A stretch of DNA of 12,336 nt from Bacteroidetes bacterium 4572_114 (GTDB lineage: Bacteria; Bacteroidota; Bacteroidia; Bacteroidales; 4484-276), in the NCBI GenBank assembly GCA_002254335.1, contig NIVA01000095.1, forward strand, positions 1-12,336, in the 5' to 3' direction. A program made the position numbers and the translations under genes. This document shows, piece by piece, positions 5,684 through 12,336 of the stretch (its first letter is position 1; each line of letters starts with the position of its first letter). Below the pieces are notes generated by a model. That model did not search any database. It was not told the DNA's origin and was given only the letters and a program-made list of their open reading frames with translations.

Positions 5684-6142
5684 ATGGATTTACTGACATC
5701 AACATACAAGGATAAAATCAAGGGTACATTGGGCTGCTTTGATAGAATAATAATAACAGGAACAGTCCAACTCCGGGCCAATGCAGAGGAAATAGCAAAG
5801 AAGATTTGGTTAAAAAAGTGTTGGATAAACGAGGTTATCATAATGGATTGGTCCATATACTCTCTGCCATGGAAAGCTGTAACAGTTACCAACCATGCCA
5901 CGACAAAAAGACTGGCAAAACATTTTTAAAAGGCACACAAAGTAAATGTTTGCATTATTACTTTTATTTCATTGATCCTTATCTTGGCTACGGCATTGTC
6001 AGGGCGCCAACATGGTGTCCGTTCAAATTACAAATCTATATCAATGGCCATAATATCCTTGCAAATGAGATAGACAGGAACAATATAAAATACACAATGT
6101 TGGATAATGCCTTTGATTATATTGAAGATCTAACAGGTTTTT
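5684..6142 (+). pseudogene. Decayed gene of a large uncharacterised, multi-copy protein family
   Basis: The frame from 5684 begins MDLLTSTYKDKIKGTLGCFD and continues RIIITGTVQ; another frame from about 5797 reads KEDLVKKVLDKRGYHNGLVH, then SAMESCNSYQPCHDKKTGKTF, KCLHYYFYFI, APTWCPFKLQIYINGHNILA and TMLDNAFDYIED. Both parts match, from memory, the N-terminal half of a roughly 450-500 residue family found in many copies in Bacteroidota and other phyla, with no known function and possibly linked to mobile DNA. Compared with that family the copy lacks about 30 residues after ITGT, has a second gap with a frame change near 5797, and ends abruptly after DYIED in the palindrome at 6124-6160, whose TAA forms the last stop. 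It is therefore a clear remnant. A box CATCTTTG (5672-5679) lies before the start codon. Exact deletion sizes need an alignment. Confidence 0.7.
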
Positions 6143-6160
6143 AAAACCTGTTAGGTCTTC
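6124..6160. repeat. Palindrome of the CTAACAGGTTTT type
   Basis: Positions 6124-6141 pair with 6143-6160 around T6142 with only one G-T pair (GAAGATCTAACAGGTTTT and its complement). This 18-bp stem resembles a dispersed CTAACAGG palindrome that I know from Bacteroidota genomes. It lies exactly where similarity of the upstream remnant ends. The following 6161-6203 holds no feature. Confidence 0.7.
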
Positions 6161-6203
6161 TACGCTCAAACCTCATCCCAAGAAATCAATAAACCGACAA
6201 TAA

Positions 6204-6233
6204 ATTGCCCTGCCAAAAATATGTTTATATTTG
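6204..6233 (+). promoter_or_regulatory. Promoter of the DUF4160-DUF2442 pair
   Basis: ATTG (6204-6207) is followed after 18 bases by TATATTTG (6226-6233), an exact Bacteroidota -7 box. Transcription would start near 6240, leaving a leader of about 37 bases before the ATG at 6277. This is the best promoter in the window. Confidence 0.6.
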
Positions 6234-6276
6234 CATTTTAAGTTAATTATATGGACTTTTGTGGTTTTATAACATT

Positions 6277-6582
6277 ATGCCAAAACTGTATGAATATCTC
6301 GGAATTATAATTTACTTTTGGTCGAAAGAGCATGAACCTATTCATGTTAATGGCGGGTATCAGGGAAAAGAAAGCAAAGCTGAGTTATGCATTGAAGGTG
6401 GCAAAGTTATAGAAATCAAACTTTTAAAAGTTAAAGGACGTAGGCCACTTGACCCTGCGGAGCTTAAAAATTTTGAAATATTTATAAATCAAAATGCAGA
6501 TAGGATAGTTCAGAAATGGATTGATTATTTTGTTCTGCATAAAAAAGTGAAATTTGAAAAAGTAACCAGAAAGTTGAAATAA
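6277..6582 (+). CDS. DUF4160 domain protein, putative toxin-antitoxin partner
   Basis: The 101-residue product starts MPKLYEYLGIIIYFWSKEHE, followed by PIHVNGGYQGKESKAEL, the typical DUF4160 opening in which an aromatic strand is followed by a His-rich EHxPxHxH segment. Here the segment is H19 and H23, with N25 where a second histidine is common. The C-terminal part (61-101) is helical and basic. The ATG at 6277 is preferred over an in-frame TTG at 6259 because MPK is the usual family start. The next gene begins 2 bases after the stop. DUF4160 genes are regularly paired with DUF2442 genes and such pairs are predicted toxin-antitoxin or regulatory modules; the biochemical role is unproven as far as I know. 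Confidence 0.8.
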   Translation: MPKLYEYLGIIIYFWSKEHEPIHVNGGYQGKESKAELCIEGGKVIEIKLLKVKGRRPLDPAELKNFEIFINQNADRIVQKWIDYFVLHKKVKFEKVTRKLK

Positions 6583-6584
6583 TT

Positions 6585-6854
6585 ATGATTAATCAATGTC
6601 TTTCATACGATATTGTTATTAACGTAACCGAAGCTGAATATATCCCACCATACAAAATTCGTCTGTGGTTTAGTGACGGTGTTGAACAAATTGTAAACTT
6701 CGGGCCGTTCTTAAAAAAGTCACACCATCCTGAAATAAAAAAATATTTGAACCAGGATATGTTTAAAGGTTTTTCTATTGCAAACGGTCGGTTAGACTGG
6801 AACGATTATGATTTGTGTTTTTCTATGCAAGATTTGTACGAAGGAACAGTATAA
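6585..6854 (+). CDS. DUF2442 domain protein, partner of the DUF4160 gene
   Basis: The 89-residue product has the DUF2442 pattern: an opening strand, then YKIRLWFSDGVEQIVNFGPFL (23-43), a helix region (HPEIKKYLNQDMFKGF) and ANGRLDWNDYDLCFSMQDLYE (66-86), equivalent to the usual 'xxGxIxWPNGxDLxPExLY' ending with WPNG replaced by WNDY. The family has a small alpha/beta fold and sometimes occurs fused to a helix-turn-helix, which suggests a regulatory or antitoxin part. It starts 2 bases after the DUF4160 stop, so both are one transcript. Which of the two would be toxin or antitoxin cannot be told from sequence. Confidence 0.75.
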   Translation: MINQCLSYDIVINVTEAEYIPPYKIRLWFSDGVEQIVNFGPFLKKSHHPEIKKYLNQDMFKGFSIANGRLDWNDYDLCFSMQDLYEGTV

Positions 6855-6879
6855 AAACGGTCAGCCAACAAAAGCATGA

Positions 6880-6898
6880 AGATGTATGGGCTACATCT
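6880..6898. terminator. Small hairpin between convergent genes
   Basis: AGATGTA (6880-6886) and TACATCT (6892-6898) form a perfect 7-bp stem with a 5-base loop, 25 bases after the DUF2442 stop. No T run follows directly, so a terminator role is only a suggestion. The rest of 6855-6980 shows no gene. Confidence 0.3.
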
Positions 6899-6980
6899 GG
6901 CATCTTATTAAAACACAACCTTATGGAAAAAAACTCCCTACTTCTCCAGAGCAAGCCTCAAAAAATATTTAAGGAAGGAG

Positions 6981-7745
6981 TCATTTCCCCGCAATATAAA
7001 CTGTTGAAATCCCATGCGAAGACATCATCGGCCTTTCCTCCACTGACACATTACTGAACCCTGCCTTTTCTAATAAATACTTAAACTCCTCAACACCAAA
7101 CCATTTCAGTTTAATTTCATCAATGTGGGTTTTTTCAAGGTTGTTGTCTTTATACAATTCATATTTGAAGATAGCATTTTGTTGCTGGTTTTTCAAATCG
7201 AATACCTTGCTGTAGGTTACCACTAATTTTTCACCATTCGGCCTGGTGGCAACCCTTCCCGTTTTCCATACATTGGGCCGGGCATCTATAATCTCATCCC
7301 AGGGGATCCATAAATCGCAAATAAAGCTGCCGCCCTTTTGCAGGTGGTGATAAATCCGTCCTAAAGCTTTTATTGCAAGTTCGGTAGTGGACAGCATCTG
7401 GAACGACCCGCCCGAAATAAATATGGTTTTGTACTTTTTATTGATGTCAAATATGCTGACATCCTGCTGGAAAAGGTCGGACTTAATTTGTTCCTTTTTG
7501 AATTTTTGCCTACAAATGTCGAGCATTGGCCCGGAAATATCCAAACCATCACAAGCAACACCACTTTTTAGCAAAGAGGTCAAAACCCTGCCCGTACCGC
7601 AGGCCACCTCAAGCACGGGCGCATTTTCGGGCTTAATTATATTGGTGTAAAATTCTATGTCCTTCTTCTCGCCGGCGAGTAGATCGTCATACCAATCAAT
7701 CCAAAAACCCGCGTAATGACCCGGGTCTTTTTCATTTTTTTCCAT
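6981..7745 (-). CDS. Class I SAM-dependent methyltransferase
   Basis: The 254-residue protein has the Rossmann-type methyltransferase motifs: motif I VLEVACGTGRV (44-54), the acidic end of strand 2 in GLDIS (67-71, D69), QQDV (93-96, D95) and GSFQML (113-118), followed by GGSFICDLW (138-146) after the helix before strand 5. The C-terminal part (180-254) resembles the insert plus cap of small-molecule methyltransferases of this type. Substrate is unknown. It lies 14 bases after the M1-like peptidase gene on the same strand and is probably co-transcribed, although one product is cytosolic and the other secreted, so a shared pathway is not evident. No own promoter is seen. Confidence 0.85.
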   Translation of the reverse strand: MEKNEKDPGHYAGFWIDWYDDLLAGEKKDIEFYTNIIKPENAPVLEVACGTGRVLTSLLKSGVACDGLDISGPMLDICRQKFKKEQIKSDLFQQDVSIFDINKKYKTIFISGGSFQMLSTTELAIKALGRIYHHLQKGGSFICDLWIPWDEIIDARPNVWKTGRVATRPNGEKLVVTYSKVFDLKNQQQNAIFKYELYKDNNLEKTHIDEIKLKWFGVEEFKYLLEKAGFSNVSVEERPMMSSHGISTVYIAGK

Positions 7746-7759
7746 CGAATTAATATTCT

Positions 7760-10135
7760 TTAATTAATCATAAGCTTCTTAGAACAAAGTGTTTCACCTG
7801 AATTTCCCAGAAAATTTAAAACATATGTCCCCTTCGGCATTGTTGAAGTGTTCCAGTTTTTTTGAAAATCCTTGCTGAGGTTATTGATCGTAAAAACATT
7901 TTTCCCTGATGAATCAAAAACCAAAACTTCCGAAATCATTGTATCCCCGAAGTCAAAAATTACTTCATCGGTTGCTGGGTTAGGATACACCCTGATATCT
8001 TCCCGGATTGAACCCCGTCCTTCGTTGGCCCCAACATATAAATCGTCCCAAACCGCCAGTGTATAATCGCCTTTTTGAAGGTGTGGCACATTGATATAGC
8101 CAACATTAGAATTACCGGTCCTTACAAATTCAACCGATTGCCAGTCAACAACAGGATTTGGCCGGTAAAGGATAATAATGGAATCGTTGGGGTCGGTAAG
8201 TAAAGTATTGTCTAAGTAGCTGTATTTATTGTAGAAAAAACTTCCGGTGGCATCAAACCCTTCAGGGAAAATACCATCCACGCGCCAGTGACGGTAATCG
8301 GACAAGGTGAGGCCTACAAGGGGCGTTAACAGCGGGTCGGCCCCCACCCAACGATGCGTAATCCTGATAAAGGCAGAATCGTTTTCCGGCATTTCATCAA
8401 CAATAATATCTGCATAAACATCCGAAAAACCAGCCTCCCCGGTTTGTATGACCACTTTATCCTGATCGGTCGTGGCATCAGCAATTTTATCGTAGTAATC
8501 CATCATCACCATCACGGGTTCAATGCTTGTGCTAAAAAACTGGCTTCCCGATTCACCTGAAAATTCCATCAGATGGGTTTCCATTTGCCATTGGGCATCC
8601 ATAAATGTGACTTCAACCCTGTTTGAGTTGGCATATTCGGTTGCCCCTTTTAATTTTTGTTGTGCAACAACAGTTACATCAAAATTGTCCCCGTTTGTTT
8701 CAATCGAAAACCAATGGACTGAAAATTCCGGAAATCCAGGGGCAAAAACCCAGGCATCAAAAAAATCTGTTAAATCCATACCTGAGTGTTGCGACAGTGC
8801 ATCACGCAAATCCCATGAAGAGGCATAATTGCTTTGATAGGTTTCCAAATAAGCTTTTACCGCCGGAAAAAACAAATCATCACCCATATAGTTCCTTAAA
8901 GTATGCGTAACGATACATCCTTTTTGATAAACGGTTTCGCCATAGGTGTATTCGGCAGGGATCCCGTACAAGGCCAGGTAGCCATCATCAATAATATGGG
9001 CTTTGTGCAAAACATTAAAGTGCTTGTCCCTGTACTCTTCCCTGTATTCATCCACACCATAAATGCCCTCGCGGTACATCAGTTCGCAAAAAACTGCCCA
9101 GCCTTCGTTGAGCCACATATCCCCGGCCGATCCGCAAGTAACCAGGTCGCCAAAGTACATGTGTGAAAGTTCATGGGCAAATAACCATTCATTCGACAGG
9201 TTTCCATTAATGCTACTGTGCGGATAAGCAATGTTTGTGGCGTGCTCCATGGCACCTTTGGCGGTACTCACATAGCCCACCCTTTCCCAGGGATAAGGGC
9301 CAAAATAACTTTCAAAAGCATCGAGGATCGGGATTAGGTTAGCAAAGGAGCCGGCAACCTTGGAGGTATCATTGGGCTTTACATAAATACCAATGGGGAT
9401 ATCTTCCCCGGTCATGGATTCGAAAACCGAAGGGACATTTTCGTACTCTCCGATAGCTACCGAAGCAAGGTATGTCGGGATATCGTTTTCAAGCTTCCAG
9501 TGGTAGGTATTTGTTCCGTTTCCATTGTTGACCACCTCAAGCAAAGTTCCACCGCAAACTGCTTTTTTAGGCTCGTCGAGGGTAACAAAAATCTCGTAAA
9601 ATGCCCTGTCCTTGAAATCATCGATGCAGGGGAACCATGCCTTGCCGAGATTGTGCGGGTCCGATACAAACCCAACCCCGAGGTTAAAAGCATAGCTGCC
9701 GCTAAAATGAAAACCGCCCCAGCCCTCATAAAAAGGTTCACCGTGATATTCAACCCTTACTTCTGCTTCATCACCGGTATTCATCGGGGTTGATAGCGGA
9801 ATAACCAACCAGGGGCTATTATGCTCGAAATCAGCGATTGGTTGATTATCGACAAAAACACCATCAACTGTTAAATCCAACAACTCCAGCTTGATTTCGT
9901 CAAGGTTGTCAACTTTCGACATTAAATTGACAATTGTATAAGCATCAATGGTTTTAAACGATGTGTTTATCTCGTTGAGGTGTATCTCGTAACTCAGTGC
10001 ATCCAAGGTGTCGCTGAGGAGTGAACGCTCAAAACTTTGCTTGTGGCCACATTTGGCATGATGCTGGTGCTGGGCTTGTACAAACAGTGTTGAGAAAGAT
10101 AAAACAACAAGGGAAAAAAACGTAAGGTTTTTCAT
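7760..10135 (-). CDS. Secreted M1-family (gluzincin) metallopeptidase with T9SS C-terminal domain
   Basis: The 791-residue protein starts with a signal peptide (MKNLTFFSLVVLSFSTLFVQ, likely cut after VQA). Residues about 45-230 form the N-terminal beta domain of M1 peptidases. The zinc site is HELSH (321-325) with the third ligand E344 after 18 residues (WLNEGWAVF), and the substrate-binding motif is GAMEH (294-298), where most aminopeptidases have GAMEN. Y403 in TVYQKG fits the transition-state tyrosine. Residues about 475-700 are beta-rich and of unclear role. The end (about 710-791), with VYPNPATDEV at 716 and PKGTYVLNF, is a type A T9SS sorting domain, so the enzyme should be secreted or held on the cell surface and supply peptides from outside. 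A histidine- and cysteine-containing stretch (HQHHAKCGHK, 23-32) follows the signal peptide. It heads an operon with the methyltransferase. Confidence 0.9.
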   Translation of the reverse strand: MKNLTFFSLVVLSFSTLFVQAQHQHHAKCGHKQSFERSLLSDTLDALSYEIHLNEINTSFKTIDAYTIVNLMSKVDNLDEIKLELLDLTVDGVFVDNQPIADFEHNSPWLVIPLSTPMNTGDEAEVRVEYHGEPFYEGWGGFHFSGSYAFNLGVGFVSDPHNLGKAWFPCIDDFKDRAFYEIFVTLDEPKKAVCGGTLLEVVNNGNGTNTYHWKLENDIPTYLASVAIGEYENVPSVFESMTGEDIPIGIYVKPNDTSKVAGSFANLIPILDAFESYFGPYPWERVGYVSTAKGAMEHATNIAYPHSSINGNLSNEWLFAHELSHMYFGDLVTCGSAGDMWLNEGWAVFCELMYREGIYGVDEYREEYRDKHFNVLHKAHIIDDGYLALYGIPAEYTYGETVYQKGCIVTHTLRNYMGDDLFFPAVKAYLETYQSNYASSWDLRDALSQHSGMDLTDFFDAWVFAPGFPEFSVHWFSIETNGDNFDVTVVAQQKLKGATEYANSNRVEVTFMDAQWQMETHLMEFSGESGSQFFSTSIEPVMVMMDYYDKIADATTDQDKVVIQTGEAGFSDVYADIIVDEMPENDSAFIRITHRWVGADPLLTPLVGLTLSDYRHWRVDGIFPEGFDATGSFFYNKYSYLDNTLLTDPNDSIIILYRPNPVVDWQSVEFVRTGNSNVGYINVPHLQKGDYTLAVWDDLYVGANEGRGSIREDIRVYPNPATDEVIFDFGDTMISEVLVFDSSGKNVFTINNLSKDFQKNWNTSTMPKGTYVLNFLGNSGETLCSKKLMIN

Positions 10136-10186
10136 AATGAAAGATTTTAGAAAGAATTGGAATCTTATTTTTTTGTAAAATTATAA

Positions 10187-10194
10187 CGAAGATA
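10187..10194 (-). promoter_or_regulatory. Weak candidate -7 box for the M1-like peptidase operon
   Basis: On the minus strand TATCTTCG is one base off TAnnTTTG, with TTTTCG about 22 bases upstream (10222-10217). A small palindrome CCCCATTGGGG (10195-10205) sits in between and could be a binding site. The untranslated leader would be about 45 bases. Confidence 0.3.
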
Positions 10195-10278
10195 CCCCAT
10201 TGGGGGAATTTGCTTGCGAAAATACTGAACTTTTTTTATAATGATGAGTTTAGTCTAAAAGCAAATATTTGGGTGAAT

Positions 10279-10362
10279 AGCTGTCAGACAGTTTAGCTTA
10301 AAAGTCAGACATATAATACTTTAGCTTCTGTGTGCAATATAGAAGATAACTGTCTGACAGCT
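10279..10362. repeat. Inverted repeat with three GTCAGACA motifs
   Basis: AGCTGTCAGACAGTT (10279-10293) is perfectly repeated in inverse at 10348-10362, 54 bases apart. Each arm is itself palindromic (CTGTC-A-GACAG). GTCAGACA occurs at 10283-10290 and 10304-10311, and inverted at 10351-10358. TTTAGCTT occurs at 10292-10299 and 10320-10327. It could be a regulatory site for the M1-like operon, a transcribed hairpin (the right arm is followed by CTTTTT-like bases), or a degenerate mobile element; no flanking duplication is seen. Confidence 0.55.
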
Positions 10363-10421
10363 TTTTAGAGACCCCCTATATTAAGTTGGGTACATTCTAA
10401 TAATTTATAGCGATTTTTTTT

Positions 10422-10595
10422 GGCGGCTGAACCAGGCCTGCCCGACTACGTCATTCAGGCGGGCTTTCCGTTCTACCCGCCTTGCACCGGCAGTATTTTT
10501 GTGAGTGGTACGGGGTCTTCTTCTATCTGCCATAGCCCATCAACAAAAATATCAGCCGCTTCTTCGTTGGGGCGCCACTCCAATCCTTGCCGCTT
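10422..10595. repeat. Long palindromic intergenic repeat, copy B
   Basis: Shared blocks with copy A in the same order and strand are GGCGGCT (10422-10428), GGGCTTTCCGTT (10461-10472), GTATTTTTGT (10493-10502), AGTGGTACGGGGTCTTC, ACAAAAATATCAGCCG (10543-10558), CCACTCCAATCC (10575-10586) and TGCCGCTT (10588-10595). The central inverted repeat is less perfect than in copy A. Open frames across it are by-products. Confidence 0.75.
10436..10464. repeat. Nested hairpin module inside repeat B
   Basis: GCCTGCCCGA (10436-10445) and TCAGGCGGGC (10455-10464) form a 10-bp stem with one G-T pair and one mismatch, with a 9-base loop. The module lies between GGCGGCTGAACC and GGGCTTTCCG, which are adjacent in copy A; in copy A the same module sits instead near the right end. 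Confidence 0.7.
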
Positions 10596-10667
10596 CTTCC
10601 AGGTTCAAACCATTTCCTGTAATTCACAACCTCAAGGCTAAATTCTATGCAGATGAGAAAATATTAC

Positions 10668-10780
10668 GGTGCTCTGCACCTTTAATATTTCTTCTGGGGC
10701 CTTTATTTCTATAAATATTATCGGTGCCCTTCACCTAATATCCAATATTGGCCTATTTGTATTAATAAAACATAATATTC
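10668..10780. repeat. Two tandem GGTGC...CACC units, period 55
   Basis: GGTGCTCTGCACC (10668-10680) and GGTGCCCTTCACC (10723-10735) are each nearly palindromic and are followed by similar AT-rich segments (TTTAATATTT...GGCCTTTATTT and TAATATCCAATATTGGCCTATTT). I recognise GGTGCTCTGCACC as a dispersed palindrome of Bacteroidota genomes. Only two units are seen, so this is not a CRISPR array. Confidence 0.55.
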
Positions 10781-10954
10781 AAATAGATTTTCATGTTCAT
10801 ATTCGAACATTGGATGTATTTTTGTGGACACATTTTCACCAGTTGATAAAAGCAGGTGTTCAGATGTACAGAATGACAGCACCTTACAAAGATGGCATAC
10901 TTTTCGTTAACCACTCGTGACATTTTTATTTTGACAATTTACAGAAACTGATAT
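10781..10954. other. Unexplained AT-rich intergenic segment
   Basis: A frame (10669-10920, plus) stays open for 83 codons through the GGTGC units and this segment, ending in THFHQLIKAGVQMYRMTAPY and KDGILFVNHS. Its second half looks protein-like but I do not recognise it, and its start inside a repeat argues against an intact gene. It may be a fragment of a lost gene or chance. TATTTTG (10927-10933) before the TolC gene is a weak promoter candidate. Confidence 0.3.
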
Positions 10955-10975
10955 ATGATTTTAAAAGCAACAGAA

Positions 10976-12336
10976 ATGAAGAAAAAGAGTATCGTAAAAA
11001 AAATTGCTGTTTCATTCCTTTTCATCGTGTTCGTAGTAAGTTCGGGCAACGTGGCAGCACAACAAAGTGTTTGGAGCCTGGAAGATTGCATCAACTACGC
11101 CATTGAAAACAACATCCAGATAAAGCAGAGTGAACTGGACATTGAAGCTAATGAGGCCGATTTGCTACAAAGCAAGCTCACCCTATTGCCCAGTTTGAAC
11201 GGAAACACCAACTTTAGCTGGAGTTGGGGCCGTACGTTGGACCAAACAACATATGTGTATTTCAATCAGGAGACCAACCAGGGCAACATGAACCTTGATG
11301 CCAGCCTGACGCTGTTCAACGGATTACAAAACCTAAATTCGATTAAGCGTGACCAAATTGATTTCATGGCCAGCCAATATGCCGCCGACAAGATGCGCGA
11401 CGACATTTCCCTGATGCTCACCAGGGCATATCTTCAGATTCTTTTTAACAAGGAACTGCTTGCGGTAGCCCAAGAACAGGTTGATATTACCCAGGAACAA
11501 ATAGACCGTACCGAAAAAATGGTGGAAGCCGGTACACTTGCCAGGGGAAGCCTTCTCGAAATTCAGGCCCAGGGATCCCGTGAAGAACTAAGTGTTATTA
11601 ATTACGAAAACCTATTGGACCTGGCATATCTTGATTTACTACAAATCCTTGATTTGGATTTTGATGACGACATGGAAATTGAAATCCCTGAACTTACAAT
11701 GGAAATCACAAACCAACTTATGCAGGTAAAGCAAGTATATGAAACTGCCCTTACAACACAGCCTGTGGTAAAACGGGCAGAACTTCAGGTAGAGAGTTCT
11801 CATAAAAGCGTGGCCATTGCCCAGGGCGGACGAAGCCCGGTGTTTGGGGTTGGCGGAGGATGGAGGACGAATTATTCCAATCAGTTCAGAAATTTCGATC
11901 CTGAATCCGGTTCATTTACTGATGTAATTTCTTTTGGCGACCAGTTTAAGGATAATCAGAGCCAATATCTGGGATTTAATTTGTCCATTCCCATTTTTAA
12001 TGGCTATCAGGTTTCTACAATGATTAACAAAGCGAAGATAAACGCAGCCAATTCAGAATACAATTTTGAGCTTACTAAAAACACTTTGCGCAAAGAAATT
12101 GAACAGGCTTACAACGAAGCCAAAGCTGCATATAAAAGTTATGTGGCAACAGAAAGCTCATTGAATTCATTTGAAGAATCCTTCCGCTATACCGAACAAA
12201 AATTCAATGTGGGGTTATCAAATTCAGTGGATTACAACATTGCCAAATCACAATTAACATCCGCTGAATCTGAATTGTTGAGGGCTAAATACGATTATAT
12301 TTTCAAGACCAGGATACTTGATTTTTACATGGGCAA
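10976..12336 (+). CDS. TolC-family outer-membrane efflux protein (cut by window end)
   Basis: At least 453 residues are visible and the frame is still open at the window edge; the family is normally about 440-490 residues, so little is missing. It begins with a signal peptide (MKKKSIVKKIAVSFLFIVFV, likely cut near VAA-QQ), then the first outer-membrane efflux repeat WSLEDCINYAIENN with LLPSLNG, long helices (EQVDITQEQIDRTEKMVEAGTL), and a second repeat from about TTQPVVKRAELQV, with LSIPIFNGYQ and a final helix ending YDYIFKTRILDFYMG. Such proteins form the trimeric channel for RND, MacAB-type or type I export systems; the pump genes would be expected just downstream, outside the window. An in-frame ATG at 10955 would add seven residues; the ATG at 10976 is preferred because MKKKS starts a good signal peptide. 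Confidence 0.88.
   Translation, partial: MKKKSIVKKIAVSFLFIVFVVSSGNVAAQQSVWSLEDCINYAIENNIQIKQSELDIEANEADLLQSKLTLLPSLNGNTNFSWSWGRTLDQTTYVYFNQETNQGNMNLDASLTLFNGLQNLNSIKRDQIDFMASQYAADKMRDDISLMLTRAYLQILFNKELLAVAQEQVDITQEQIDRTEKMVEAGTLARGSLLEIQAQGSREELSVINYENLLDLAYLDLLQILDLDFDDDMEIEIPELTMEITNQLMQVKQVYETALTTQPVVKRAELQVESSHKSVAIAQGGRSPVFGVGGGWRTNYSNQFRNFDPESGSFTDVISFGDQFKDNQSQYLGFNLSIPIFNGYQVSTMINKAKINAANSEYNFELTKNTLRKEIEQAYNEAKAAYKSYVATESSLNSFEESFRYTEQKFNVGLSNSVDYNIAKSQLTSAESELLRAKYDYIFKTRILDFYMG

Noticed and set aside
6815..7057. Small plus-strand gene after the DUF2442 gene
   Set aside because: It overlaps the end of DUF2442 in another frame and the 3' end of the methyltransferase, with no family likeness.
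9500..9793. Plus-strand gene inside the peptidase region
   Set aside because: It is antisense to the conserved N-terminal domain of the M1-like peptidase, which explains the open frame.
10420..10714. Two plus-strand small genes
   Set aside because: Both run through repeat B and start of the GGTGC units; the sequence is explained by the repeats.
10668..10780. Short CRISPR array
   Set aside because: Only two degenerate units with a 55-base period, the spacer-like parts resemble each other, and no cas gene is present.
10790..10920. Fragment of a phospholipase D gene (LIKAGVQMY wording)
   Set aside because: The short likeness to the LLxAGVxxY stretch of cardiolipin synthases is not followed by an HKD motif, so it is too weak.

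Overview
The window reads as a chromosomal piece of a member of the Bacteroidota, probably a marine or sediment Bacteroidales/Marinilabiliales-type organism. The evidence is a secreted M1-like peptidase ending in a type IX secretion (T9SS) C-terminal domain, a HMA-like/AraC regulator of a type common in this phylum, a TolC-family outer-membrane protein, promoter boxes of the Bacteroidota type (TAnnTTTG) ahead of several genes, and no clear Shine-Dalgarno sites. No phage, conjugation or CRISPR genes are visible. No tRNA or rRNA was recognised.

Layout. 1-415: a possible gene tail, a GC-rich repeat block, and a 124-bp miniature inverted-repeat element with a near-perfect 8-bp target duplication. 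416-2102: two overlapping genes, an Elp3-like radical SAM protein and a DUF6873-type protein (GME-fold superfamily). 2094-2304: a long palindromic repeat (copy A) followed by a short palindrome. 2368-3450: a phospholipase D/cardiolipin synthase-like protein, followed by a related palindrome. 3672-4655: an endonuclease/exonuclease/phosphatase-family protein. 4656-4963: degenerate repeats that cut into a broken UPF0175-like gene. 4988-5563 (minus): a HMA-like/AraC regulator. 5684-6142: a decayed member of a large uncharacterised protein family, ended by a palindrome. 6277-6854: a DUF4160-DUF2442 pair, toxin-antitoxin-like. 6981-10135 (minus): an operon of the M1-like peptidase followed by a SAM-dependent methyltransferase. 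10136-10975: a gene-poor stretch with an inverted repeat, copy B of the long palindromic repeat, and two tandem GGTGC units. 10976-end: a TolC-family protein, cut by the window end.

The genes do not form one pathway. What stands out is the intergenic DNA: at least six kinds of repeat or palindrome sit between genes. Three of them lie exactly at the end of a reading frame (DUF6873, the UPF0175 remnant, the decayed 5684 gene). A small hairpin module is nested at two different places inside the two copies of the long repeat. The most promising unexplained items are this nested repeat system, the miniature element next to the radical SAM operon, and the radical SAM-DUF6873 pair itself. No complete new defence or biosynthetic system can be claimed.
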